From Endothia cerciana (Eukaryota > Ascomycota > Sordariomycetes > Diaporthales > Cryphonectriaceae): 64,000 nucleotides of DNA. The stretch spans positions 154,908 through 218,907 of the forward strand of contig JALRMH010000060.1 of assembly GCA_026119935.1 (NCBI GenBank). The letters run 5' to 3'. Below the pieces are notes generated by a model. That model was not told the origin of the DNA. It saw nothing but the letters and a program-made list of their open reading frames with translations, and ran no database searches. A program made the translations under genes and the position numbers. Each line of letters opens with the position of its first letter. The first letter of the stretch is position 1. This document shows, in pieces, positions 34,796 to 46,758 of the stretch.

Positions 34796-37700
34796 GAGCG
34801 GTGTCTTTGGTATGCCTGGCTGTCAGTAATGCACTTCCGAAGGAGAGGAAGCTGACCAAGGCGGCGGTGCAAGATCATCACCAAGGTGCGATAAGACTTC
34901 ATATCACGGCAAGATGGTCATATCATTGTTCCACGTCGGTTATCCTCGTACGACTGACCTGCCCATGGGCGGGGCTGGAGGCTTCTTCGGATGTCCATTG
35001 GCAGCCAGTCTGGTCTCGAGAACTTGCTTGGGGCTCAATGACCTCTGAACATGGCTAAAGATGTGTCAACGGCCTGATGCTCGGTGCTTATTGGAAGCAC
35101 TAGACCACGGCGAATCTTGGGCATCTGTTGCTATAGGATAGAGAATTCGACATCTTGCATGGACATTTCGGGCATGTCTCAGTCATTCATTATATAACAC
35201 CTTTTGACGGAGGACAAATACTTGCTAGCATAGCATTCCACCCTGTGGTCCTCATGTATGCCTCCTTTTCAGGTCAGCCACAGGATTCCACGTCATGAGG
35301 TCGTGACCGTGAGGCTCACCGAAGAGCGGCTCAGCTATCACTACGCTACGTAGCATGAGAAGCAAACCTGCCTAATGCCGTGTCATTTCGGCTACACATC
35401 TTCGACTCCTTGCTCTCAAGATGGCAGTGTACCGGTCTGACAAGGCCACGGCCCAGATACTCATGGCGCGCTTACGCAGAACACATTACCAAGCAGGCAG
35501 TGCCCTCCAGAGCAATCGCCACAGGTCCAAGTCCACAGTCTCCGCCCAGATACGGTTCTCGGCCTGGCGAGTATCACAAGAGGTCTGATCCGGTGCACAT
35601 CACACAGCATGAACACCGTCAGGCTTCCCGCCTTCCGCAGCTCGTCCGCAGCCTCTTGTCCCCGGAGCACCGGGTACAGCTTTCGCGTCGTCCTCGGCGA
35701 AGACAACCTCCAAACCCCGCCCCCCCCCCCCCTTCACCAAGCCCTCCAGAGGATACCACCCACCAACGGTCTAAGCCGGCAGTTACACGGTACACTACCA
35801 TCCACACACCCCTCGGCAGTTAGTGAACACCCCACTCTCACATGTGACACCTGCCGGAAGGCCGCATTGGCAGTAAGAAGGACGGGACGGGGGGAAGTCT
35901 CCGTTGGACGTGCACGCGATTCCCTGCGGGGTGAAAATCCGGGCTGTCCTGCCCGTTTGGGCGTTTGTGTGAGAACCCTTCGTAAAGCCTCCTGGCCCAC
36001 AGAGATACGGCCTGCGGACTCTGCGCCTGGGAAGCGAGCTGCATCTCACAACGGTCGACGAGGTCAAGGTGGGCAGGACCGGCCTCACCAGAGGGTCTGC
36101 GGTAGTAGGTGTATAATGGTCATCGGGGGCGAGGGACGGGAGAGAGATGCATGTTGCAACCATGATAGCATAGACAAGCAGGCGAACAGCTAGCGGATAG
36201 GCAAGAACGCGGCCGTCGTGTATTCTCAACCGGCAAGACAGTGCTTGTCTTGTCACATCAAGCGGGCGGTCGGGCAGTTTCGGACGGTCCTCTTCCCGGG
36301 TGATGATGACAAACGCTAGCTTGAGGCTGAAATTTCAAAATAGCAAGTGTGTAGCCTGACTGTGAGACTCACCGCCGCAGACTCGACACGGGGAGGAGAA
36401 CAGCGAGAGGTAAGGCGTCCAGAGCTGCAGTCTCGACCGCGTAAATGGGCAGCCAAGCGGGCGGTCGAGTGCCTCGGGATAAGCAGCATACGCGAGGACA
36501 TACGCAAGCCGCATGCCTGGTTACAGGAGGACGGGGCGGGAGAGGCGGAATCTCTGTATCCCCGTTCCGGCCAGCCCATCACAAGCCGTTGGGGCTTGAG
36601 GTCGGCCATTGATTTCTTCCCTGATTGGGCTGCCAACTTCTCTGCAGAAAAGTCAACATGTGACGTGGGCTGGATGAGACATGGCGGTCTCGTCGGCCCG
36701 AAAGAAGCAGCCCGTCAGGGTCCAAGTTGTCCCCAGACCGCCGTTCAACAAGCTTAGATCACCCCGACCTGGGCAATCGTTGACGATCGGGATGGGGGCC
36801 GATGGTTGGTAGGCTGCGGCGCCAACGGCATCGACGTCACTGCTTCAAGGGTCCCAGGAGCTTTGAAAGCTGGACCGGGAAGACGGCAAACGCCTTGGCC
36901 ATCCGTGTTTGCTCCGCAGCCCTCACCGAGTCCGCAGAAGGGTCAACGAGGGCAAGGTACGAGGCTAGAGGGTGTGGGAAACGATATCTGCATCCTCCCC
37001 TGATTCGCAGGTCGTGCTTCCAGTCTATTCCGGCCCTGATCAACGGGACCGACTTGGACCCGACAGGACGGCACGCAGGGAGACCAAGCGAGGTTGGCAG
37101 CATAGCAGGCCCCCTGCTGCGTTTAGTAGTGGTCGACAGGGGCAAAGTCTTCCTACCGAGATTGTGAGCCTTTGAAGACCGCAGGATGGAATGATCAGAT
37201 GATATCACTGGAAGGTCAGACAGGAGAGGGCTCGTACAGGTCCAATACGGGGGGGGGTATGACATATGTGACGACAACCTCGGAACAGAATGAGGTTCCT
37301 CCAAAGGAATGAATCCTCCCGGGGACGGCTCGTCCTCGAGGAACCTCAAGAGGCGCGCGGTATGCCACACAAGGTCTTCATAACCAGGTCAGCCAGCCAC
37401 GTCGTTCCAAGGTCTTGCTTGGTTCGACGTCATACGAGTCCAAACTCTCGTCCAGCCTTGCCGAGGGACGTGAAGACCCTGGAGTATGCACAGAACGACA
37501 GCCGAGGGATTGTTTCCTGGCCGGCGGCCAACCGACATTCCCTCTGAGCCCGGAAAAGAAAGCAATGGGCAGACTATCCGCAGACCGGTCGCGAGGATGG
37601 CGTTACATAGCAAATATCACCCCTGCAGCATGGTGGAGCTTTAAGTTCCAGCCTTGCCACGGACGGCCTCGGACGTACGAAAAGGGGAGCCGAAGAATCA

Positions 37701-39465
37701 CCCCGTCCGGATCGGCCCATTGATCTCCTGTTGGCCTAGATACGGATTGGGTAGGCCATTCGTGGACGGACTGAGAAGCTCGACGCTCAACCTTCACATC
37801 TGCAGAACGTTGTGGAGCATGCGGAGCGCAGAGACCAAGGGTGACCCAAGCAGGCGCGAGTCTTGAGGGACTGGCTTGGGCGGCAGGTTCAGGGTGCCAT
37901 CTGATGCCCATATGAGTATGTACATCTGATTGCCAAGGGGTTTTTGCCTGATAACGTTCAGGTATACCGGCTCCTCATAAGCGCACACTAGCACGACAAC
38001 CTCGAAATCTCCCCCGGGACAAGTTGGGAAGTTGTAGGCGGACGCGTCTGTGTGTGTCCCCAAGCCCACCCCAGGGCCCAGGGCCCAGGGCCTCCGGCTG
38101 GACTGATGCTACTATGGTATCGATGCGCGCAGGATCATGTTTCCGATTTTGATTCCTCAGGATGTGGCTTGGTCGGCCGAGAGCCACTCTGCCACGTGGG
38201 AGGAACCTAGGAGGACAGACCCGGCTCCAGCGTGGCCCATGCGCCAGGGACGACAGTCGGATTCTGGAATACTGTGTTCTCTCTACCAGACATGTAGATC
38301 CACGGCTGCTGGGGTCTGCCCCCCCCCCGTGCCGGCAGCCAGCTCCTGGTATGCCCCCGTTCGTGCCATCGCCGTTCTGCTTCCCCCGACATGACATGTG
38401 CTGGGAAGGCGGGCTTCCATATCAGTCTGCGAACGGACCGAGTTACTGCTAAGGAATCGGGATATGAGATCTTATATTGCACGGGGGAAGATTAAGATAA
38501 GCCGCACCCGCTTGGGAAGCCGGCCATGGGTCGGCTAGAAACGCAGGCCCATGTCCCGGGCCCAGGCTCCCGGTGTCTCCCCCCGCTATCAAGAGGTGGT
38601 CCCTGCGGCGCAGACGTCGGGAGGAGGGTTCAGGCATGGAAGCAGGGTACTGAGCCAAGGCACTGTGTCGGTACACTCCATGGTACCGCGTTCGTGACTC
38701 GCACCATGGGAGGATGAGGTGGGCATAAGGGGGCACGTACCGCCGTGCGCCCATGCCGACGGGAGCCCCCTTTTCAGAGAGCGGGGAGGTTGACCCAAGC
38801 TCCTGTTCACATGCTACGTAGTACCATACTTTGGTACTGTACTGTACCATAGTAAGCTGAGGTCCCACCGCCATGATAACTCTCACCTGACTGGAGTACC
38901 CCAGCTGAGGCCCTCGACCGGCTTCCCGGCTGGATGCTATCAACACGGCCTCACCCTCCGTGGCCTCTCCCTCCCACACCAAGCTAGGGGGCCTGTAGCT
39001 CAATCTGAACCCCGCAAACTTAGCGCCTTGACCATAAAACACAACACATGTACGGTGGTGGTTGTGATACAGCGAGGCTGTGTCACAGGAGGGCGCGGGC
39101 GCCAGGCCAGGCAGGCCATGACAGCTTACCATTCCCGACGGGGCGGGACAGCCTGCCCATCTGGAACTCGGAATGTCATGCCTGGTATCTGGGCAGCACC
39201 GGGGACTGATCCTGGGACAAGCGCGGGCGGCACGTCCTCGTGGGCCTGTCAATAACGGAACAGCTCGCCTAAGCTGTAAAAGCGGCCCATCCGGCCTGCG
39301 CGTGGGTCGGCCCTCGCCTCTACGGTCCAATTATTGTGGTACGGTGCTGTGTGCGAGCAGGACCCGTCCTGTCATTGGGATATGCCGGGTCGTCTCCAAC
39401 CTGTGGGCCGGTAGAGGTAGAGAGAGGGAGAGAGAGGGGGAGAGAGGGAGAGAGAGAGAGAGGGA

Positions 39466-39505
<40 letters not shown>

Positions 39506-41348
39506 CTCGCCTCGACGTCCCCCGTTGGTGGGCTGCCAAGGCAGCGGCGTTGTCACTTGTGACCGATTGTCACCCGTATTGGGCGACACCAAAAGTGACC
39601 TCCCAACATGATCTCGATGGTGCTGAGATCATCGTGGGCCTTGAGGAACAGTAGTGATGAGGATGGCCGCAAGTCGGGCAGGGCATGATGATGCGAGAGA
39701 TAACATGCGCCAGGTCAAGGGTACGAGAGCAAGACGTGGCGCCTGTAGGACCATATCTTTTTTTTTTCTTTTTTTTTTCCTTCTTCCTCTTCTGGGAGCC
39801 GTAAGCTATAGGCTAAGGTGGCGGAAGAAGTATGGGGGGCCCCAGAAGATCTGTGTCTTCCTTTATCCTTGATGCCTAACGGGTCTAGCTGCGGTCAGCT
39901 GTATTGTGACGGGACAAGAGACAGAAAGAAAGAGAAGAGAAGAGAAAGAAAAAAAAAAGGGTTCTGGGTGTGAGGGTAGGTCAAGTACCCAGCTACTATG
40001 GTACACAGGGCACTGCAGCCGGTCCTACGCTGTATGGTGCGCTGTGGTAGGTCAGATAGCTCCTGCAGCGGTCTGTCTGCGTCTGCATCTGCGTTTGCGT
40101 TTGCGTCTGTGTTTGCATTGGCACCCACCCTCCCACCACAGACTGGAGGAGGAGGGCCTCCCTCCCCTGGCTGCCTCACCCTTTAACCTCCCCCTCCCCT
40201 CCCTCACCCCTGGCCCCGTGGGCATGGGTCTGGTTTTCTTTATCCTCCCCCCACCCCTCCTCCAGCACCCTCTGGCTCTGGCTCTGGGCCTCTGGGCCTC
40301 TGCTCCTACAGCGCGGCTTACCTGGCCTGTCCTTGCCTGCCCGTCTTCACCATGTGCATCTTCTCGCTCTGCCTCCTGTTCCTGTCTGCTTTTGTTCCCA
40401 AGAACTGTTTCACCATCTTCACTGCCATCTGTCTGCTCTGGCTCTGACCCTGACGGCGACGGCGACGGTACGCAGGACATCCCTTCCCATCCTGCTCTGT
40501 TTCGTCAGTGCTGGGCCCACTGGGGGACTGGGACCTGGACCCGGGACCTGGACCTGGGCACTACTGGGGGCACCTACCACGGCTGGGCTGCACTGCACTG
40601 CACTGCACTGCGCTGCACTGCAACGCGCCGCACAAACTGCACTGCACTACACCAACTACATCGCACTGTCCTGTCCTGACCCGGCCCTTGTGTGCTTTTG
40701 CCCTGGCCCTGTCCTGGCCCCGTCCTGGCCTGTCCTGTCCTGCCCGGTGCCCTACCCTCCCTGCCTTGCATCTTCCTCAATCAAATCAGGTCGAGAGAGG
40801 TCAAGCCTGGCCCGTTTTCTACCTTGATCACCTCCCTGCCATACCATACTCATACTTTATCCACCCACCAACTCCCCGACATACCTAGCCACCACCTCAT
40901 CCTCAACCTCGCTACCACGCACACCCTCTTACAATCTCAACCTCGCAACAACCAGCCGAGTCGACAGAGACCTCACCAGGGCTGCTCAACCCTGACGCCG
41001 ACAGCAGAGGGTCCAATACCTCATTCAATCCCCGTCACGTCCTGTTCCTGTTTTGCCCCCCGCTGTGTGATAAAGAGCTCCAACACAACTGGCCACCGTC
41101 TTCCGACCAGAGCACAGTCCCGCTCCTCTTCGACCAGCCCGCCACAGAACCGTCGCGCTGACTTCCTGCCTCCGGCCCCTCATACTCTATCCAGTCGACC
41201 CCTACGCCAGCCCGCTACACCCTGCTCCTCCGCCAACCTGAGTACTTCTGTTCTGCCGCCTCCCCGCCGAGTCGTCACGATCCGCACCTCTCCCACGGCC
41301 GGATTGGGCCTGCGACCTCCCCTCTACCCTTCATCTTCGGTCCACAAA
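34796..41348. other. 6.5 kb gene-poor intergenic region with repeats; 3' part is the rasB leader
   Basis: No supportable gene. It contains a GA-rich tract (39417-39503), hexamer-like TCTGCG/TTTGCG repeats (about 40075-40120), a pentamer ACTGC run (about 40590-40622), and a long C/T-rich stretch from about 40690 to 41348 that resembles a fungal 5' leader for the Ras gene. Confidence 0.5.
39417..39503 (+). repeat. (GA)n / GAGG-rich purine tract
   Basis: About 87 bases of near-pure AG purine sequence, ending in more than 15 uninterrupted GA units. Confidence 0.9.
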
Positions 41349-42299
41349 ATGGCGTCGAGGTTCACCACGCCACACAAGATTGTGGTACTGGGCGACGGTG
41401 GTGTCGGCAAGACCGCTCTCACCATTCAATTGTGTCTACAACACTTCATAGAGACCGTGGGCGCCCCCCCCCCCCCAAAAGCTGCCCTTCCCCTCCCCGC
41501 CCACCATAGCTTGTTCCTGGCCACTCCACCCTCGGCGCCGGCGCCCTCCTCTTTCCCTGACCACATGGCCAGTGCCAGTCGTCAGGCGCATCCTCGTGCA
41601 GAGGCTCTCCTCGGCGGGTTCGCTCGTCTGTGGGATGGAGCGGTCCCCCGCATGTCTTGGCTTTGCCTTATATGTTTACCCGGGCCTGGCTAATCCGCAT
41701 CCGCGCTCTAGTACGACCCGACGATCGAGGACTCATACCGCAAACAAGTCGTCATCGACGGCCAAGCATGCATGCTTGAGGTCCTCGACACTGCTGGACA
41801 GGAAGAATACACTGCGCTGCGGGATCAGTGGATTCGGGACGGCGAGGGCTTCGTCCTGGTGTACAGCATCTCCTCCCGGTCGTCCTTCTCGCGCATCAAG
41901 AGGTTCCATCACCAGATCCAGAGGGTGAAAGAGTCCACCGGCGGCTCCCCGTCGTACCCGGGCTCGCCGATGTCCCAGATCTCCGGCCAAGTCAACGTGC
42001 CCATCATGCTTGTCGGCAACAAGAGCGACCGAGTCACCGAGCGCGAGGTGTCGACACAGGAGGGTCACGCCCTGGCCCGTGAGCTCGGATGCGAGTTTGT
42101 CGAGGCCTCAGCCAAGAACTGCATCAATGTGGAGAAGGCTTTCTTCGACGTTGTCAGGATAATAAGGCGTCAGAACGCCGGTTCGTACGGCTCTGGCCCC
42201 TCCAGGTCAGCTAATGGCTCCGCTCCAGGACGTCGCGACACCCTGGCCGACAACAGCCGGTACAGGAGGAAGGGCGACAAGAAGTGTGTCATATTATGA
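41349..42299 (+). CDS. rasB: Ras small GTPase, RasB/Ras-2 type
   Basis: Two exons, 41349-41456 and 41712-42299 (intron 41457-41711, 255 bases with a C14-like run near its 5' end), give 231 residues. P-loop GDGGVGKT (15-22); switch I YDPTIEDSY (37-45), created by the splice ET-YDPT; DTAGQEEY (62-69) with the catalytic Gln66; NKSD guanine-specificity motif; EASAKN; and a terminal CVIL box for prenylation, where Leu suggests geranylgeranyl. A Ser/Pro/Gly insertion (about 113-130, PSYPGSPMSQISGQVN) before the IMLVGNKSD strand marks the fungal RasB subgroup rather than RasA. In Aspergillus and Neurospora this gene controls hyphal growth, branching and asexual development. The residues mutated in constitutively active Ras (Gly at 17, Gln66) are wild type. 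Confidence 0.95.
41457..41711 (+). other. Intron in rasB-like gene
   Basis: 255 bases, GTGGGC...CTCTAG. The ORF stays open for part of it, but the retained sequence would split switch I. Confidence 0.88.
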
Positions 42300-45200
42300 G
42301 TGTGCCCCCTCTTCCTGTTCAGCCGCCAGCACTTTTCTGTACTCCGCTTCCGGGGGCTGTTCTTCACACTGTCCAAGACGGCAAGGCGCGGCGGGTATGG
42401 GGCAAAATCACCCACGTCAAGATACCACAGTTGCGACAGCGTCCATCACCTCGAAGTTCCCACGCCAAATTTAAAAGACGATCTGGCTTGGCACCAAACG
42501 CGCGGGTGTTCACACCCCCCCCCCCCCGCCTGGCATCTACTATTTGTTTCAGGAGATACACGTTATATCCGGTGGTGCCATGATTTTTCTCGACCAGGCG
42601 AACGGCGTGCGAGTATTAAAAAAAAAAAAAGGTATTGGGTCATTGACAGGGCGTCAGGTCGGGGGTCCGGTCGTTACTCAAACCAGGAGATGATGGATTA
42701 TACCAAGGTATCTACATGGAGATCTGGAAAAGGAAGGGCTATTCTGTTTCACGGAGTCTTGTGTGGTTGTGGTGAGACTTCATCGCGCTAGGTGTTGACG
42801 CACGTTGGAGAGAGCGAGGTCCTCGAAGAGGCAAGGCCCGGGCGCGTGGCGGTTGGGGTGATCATGAGTGATCATCGGGTCTTCCGGAACAGCACGCAGT
42901 CCCGGGGCAGCAGAGGATATCATGGGTTCCCCCCCCTGCAGAGACCGGGCCCTCACTGCTCAGCTTCCAGCAGGGACTCCAGCTTTCGCCGCCCAGCGAG
43001 GGTAGGGCTCGGGGGCGGATTGTCCCGCGCGGCGACGAGCCAAGGCACGGAGCTCGCCAGGGCTTCTGGAGCCGCAGCGAGCCTGGCATGGTGCCTTGGG
43101 ACTGCCGTCACTGCGGTTGCCTGTTTCGGACCATCCTGGCTTTTTCTCGAGGTGATACTCATTAGATGGTTCCACCAAAAATTCAGTACTCAGGTTCCCA
43201 ATTAGACCAATCGCATGCAGGTAGATGCCTCCATGCAAGAAGCAATCTTATTACCTCGTGCCCCGGCAACTGCTTCCCCCCCCCCACCCCCGAATATGTG
43301 TACGTCGGCTCTGAGGAGCTATGACACAGCATTACGTCTTTCCTATGTATTACATGACCTTTGTGACGGCGGTCCTGGACCGCTCAGGGCTGCAGGTCGA
43401 CTTCGTGGCTCAAGAGCCGGCATGGGTTCAATATTACACCACGTCTCGGGCAGACCAGTTTACACTATATTCCAGGCTTGGACGAAAGGCAGAGGGGATC
43501 CTTTTTCCTGCAGGCTGTCCCAGGCGTTTTCGAACGTTGCCAGGTAGTGCGAATACCGGACCTGAAGACAACGGGTCCGAGTCCTCACTCCTCGCCTACG
43601 CCTAGAGTCCGCTTCAGTCTGCTACCTACACGCCCCCACCCCCCCGAACCCCCAATCTCCCTCCTCAAGAGGGTTTGGTGTGGCTGGATCTCGATTAGGC
43701 CACGTACCTACCTGCTACTTCCAGCTTCGGCCCGGGCGAGATGGATCCTGCTCTTGTGCATCTTGTGCATTAGCACTCACTCCCCAACACACTCCCTCAA
43801 TATTGTCGTCCCCCCTCCGTCTGGGATGTCTGTTCTCATGCTCGTCGGCCTCCGTAGGTTGCTTCTCGATTGCCAGGTACCAGACCGTGGGGGAGCAGGA
43901 ATTCGAGGCTTCTTCTACCGCTACCTTGGAAGCTTCACGTCGAAAGTTGGAGATGGATCGGGGTGTAGGTTCGCTCTCGTACCACACCTCTCCGGCTCGT
44001 CTCATCTCATCGTTGGATATCGGGGGCTAGTGGTCTACGTGCGGAATACCGCCGCCCTCCCCCCCCCCCTCACGTCAACCAAGCTCTTCCCTCCCGCGCA
44101 CCCGAAATCTTTTCCTGTCCAGATCGAACACCGTCGCGAATTCATCACAACCACAATCCCTCCCCCCCCCCCCAACCAACCAAGCACGCCTGTGTCGAAA
44201 TATCACCACCACAAGCTGCCCCTCCCCAATCCAGTCCGACGGTACTGCGTAAGACGGCCCGCGACACATGTACTCCACCCAAGCTCGAGGGTCCCTCCCC
44301 CGGCCCAGAACAGCCCACCATCAGGCATTAAATAGCACTAGCAGCTCAAGGTACTGACCTTGCTGTGGAGCTCCTGGTGCGGCGTGAGTGAATCCTCCAT
44401 GCCCTAGGCCTGGCGGGCATTGCTCTACCAGAGAATCAGACGCGCCTTGGGTGTGTCCGTCCTGGCGTGCCTACTCCTTTTTTTTTTTCTTTTTTTCTTT
44501 TTTTCTTTTTTTTTTCTTCTTCTTCGTCTCTTCTTCCTTCTTTCTCTCTTTAGTCCTCGCGCATGAACCAACACGAAATGAGCATTGCCCGGTGAGGCCT
44601 GCATGGGATTTTTTTTCTCCCTCACCACCCCTGGTTGGTCTTGGGACACACAAAAAAACCTACGTAGCCTGTCTGATGGGGGATAGATAGGCTAGGGCGG
44701 GGCACCAGTCAGTCAGGTACGGACGTACTTCCCACACCTGGCCTGGTCCGCCTGGTTTACTGACGCCATCGCCATACCGTTGGGTCCGGAGAGTCCCAGG
44801 AGTCTGGGACCCTGAGCCAGGGCTTCCCTCGCGCCTCGCGCCTGATGTCATCCACACAGGCTCGCCCGCTCGAAGGTCGTATCTAGGATCCCTTCTTCCC
44901 TGACCACCGATGCCTCCCGCTCGCCAATGGCGGTGCTGGAGAGGGGTGGGGGAGGGGGTGGGCAGCGAACAACACGCACTACCTATCCGTAACCATCAGG
45001 TCAAGGTCTCCCCATCATCCTTCGGGGCACCGGGGCCCGGGGGGGGGGGGGGCCTCAGGAGGATCTCGACTGCCACACCGCCGGGGGGAGGTGATGTCCA
45101 GCTGAGTTCCCACAGCGGGCGGTCCAATCTCGAGTGCCTTTTGGTTCCCAAGGTCCTCGGGCTTGAAAGTCTACGGGGTCAAAACCCCTCAGCACATGGG

Positions 45201-46675
45201 CCTTTTTCGGATCCGAAGCGCCTAAATTATGCGCTCGGCAGAGACTGCGCCTCGTGGGATCCTTGGCTTCCCTTTCCCAAGTTTCACGCGTATTCCGCAT
45301 CCGGATAGCTGCCACCCCTTGACCGTAGCCACGAAGAGGGGGAGGGGATTTGGGGGGAGGGTGGGAACTGAGTCAAAATAATAAGGGCCCAGAAATCTCC
45401 ACGTGGGCCCTTGCCGTCCGGGGTGCAGGACATGTTCCTCATGGGGGTTGGTGCTCGGGACATGCGGTGGTCCAACGTCGTGGGAAAGTTTAGGGGGGTT
45501 TTTTTTGGGGGGGGGGGGGGTTTTCTCTTTCTTTGTGGCCCTTGATAGATATCCTGCGTGGCTGAAACGGCCTGCTCTCTCTCTCTCTCTCCCTCCCTCT
45601 CCCACCCCCCTTCCCCTCTCTTTGATATCTTCCATGTCCACCCCGGGGCCCACATGAGGTCCGCATCTCGGGACTCGCGATGGAAAGGGAAAATTCAGTA
45701 GGTGAGGGTGCCCACAGTCTAGTCGGCCAACGTCGGTTCCGCAGATTATCTCTGTCATGGAAAGCCCTCCCCCCCCTTCCCTTCTCCCTCTCCGACGCGC
45801 AGTGGTTGGCACCGATCATATGACACCGCACGCGTATCTCGCTACCGGTTACACGACGTGTCCGGGGCTCGGATCTGAGCCCGGGAAAGACAGAGTCTCT
45901 CTTGCATCCGCCAGTCTACATGGATAGACGTGGGGCCTGATGAATGCAGGTGACGGCACTGGTCGGGTCTCGGGTCGCGAGTTGCAGAGAGAAGAAGAAG
46001 AAGAAAAAAACCTCGTGCAGGCCGAGGGAGATCGAGGGATCGATGAGGAAGGTGTCAAGGCTGCATGTCTGGACGTGGTGGATATCAGAGAGATCTGGGG
46101 ACGCGCGGGATGGGTGGCCGTCCATCGAGGGAAGGATCCGGAAGCTGTCACCCGCGCGGGATGAGGTTGTGTCCCGCCGTAACCTGCCCACGGCTTGCTG
46201 CTGCAAGGATTGGGTGATCTCCCGTAGGTTTTGTCGGGGGGCGCTTGCGATCGTCGATATCAAGAGGCTATGACCCCCCCCCCCCTTCCCGGATCAAGTC
46301 GCGGCGGCACCCCCGGCGGGTGGGGGGTTGTCATGGGGCACCGGATCCGAAACCCCCACGCCGGCCTGTGCCCGGTGTGCCCGGCAGCTTCGTAGCGCAA
46401 TAGCCCCGTCCAGCCGAGGGTCGTAACCGGCGGTGGGGAGGCGGCGAAGGTTAAAGGTCTGGTCGACGGTTATGGATCGGGTTGTGTGTAATGGCAACCG
46501 ATAGGACAACTACTAACTGCACCACACAACCAAAGGCTCACACAATACACAAGGGATACATACGCAAGCCCCGGAGGAGATTTCTCTAGCGTCTTTTACA
46601 TTTACACCTATCTGAAGTCAATGGATCAAAAAATAACATACGCACAAGACAGAACGGAAAACGGCAAAGAACAAA
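42300..46675. other. 4.4 kb intergenic region
   Basis: No supportable gene. It contains an interrupted T-rich tract (about 44477-44525), G homopolymers (45038-45050 and 45510-45522), a CT run (about 45573-45600) and C runs. Open frames are low complexity. Confidence 0.5.
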
Positions 46676-46758
46676 AGGTCGTGCGCGGACTCGAACCGCG
46701 GTTGCCGGAAGTTTCAATGAGTCAAAATCCGGAGTGATAACCTCTACACTACACAACC
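46676..46758 (-). tRNA. tRNA-Gln(TTG): tRNA-Gln (anticodon TTG) with 11-base intron
   Basis: Read on the minus strand: acceptor stem GGTTGTG pairs with CACGACC (one G-T), then the D arm GTGTAGAGGTTATCAC, anticodon stem CCGGA/TCCGG, anticodon TTG at 46723-46725, and T arm CGCGG-TTCGAGT-CCGCG. The anticodon loop is interrupted after base 37 by CTCATTGAAAC (46711-46721), the canonical position for nuclear tRNA introns. A TTTT run follows the 3' end, as expected for RNA polymerase III termination. Confidence 0.93.

Noticed and set aside
38449..39330. 293-codon minus-strand frame
   Set aside because: Arg/Pro/Gly-rich composition and no motif; overlapping open frames on both strands indicate GC-driven openness.
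40692..41693. Longer Ras product using 219 upstream in-frame codons
   Set aside because: The upstream part is Pro/Ser/Leu low complexity, typical of a C/T-rich 5' leader. RasB proteins start at the MASRFTTPHK-like position, and the 3' end of this frame runs into the intron.
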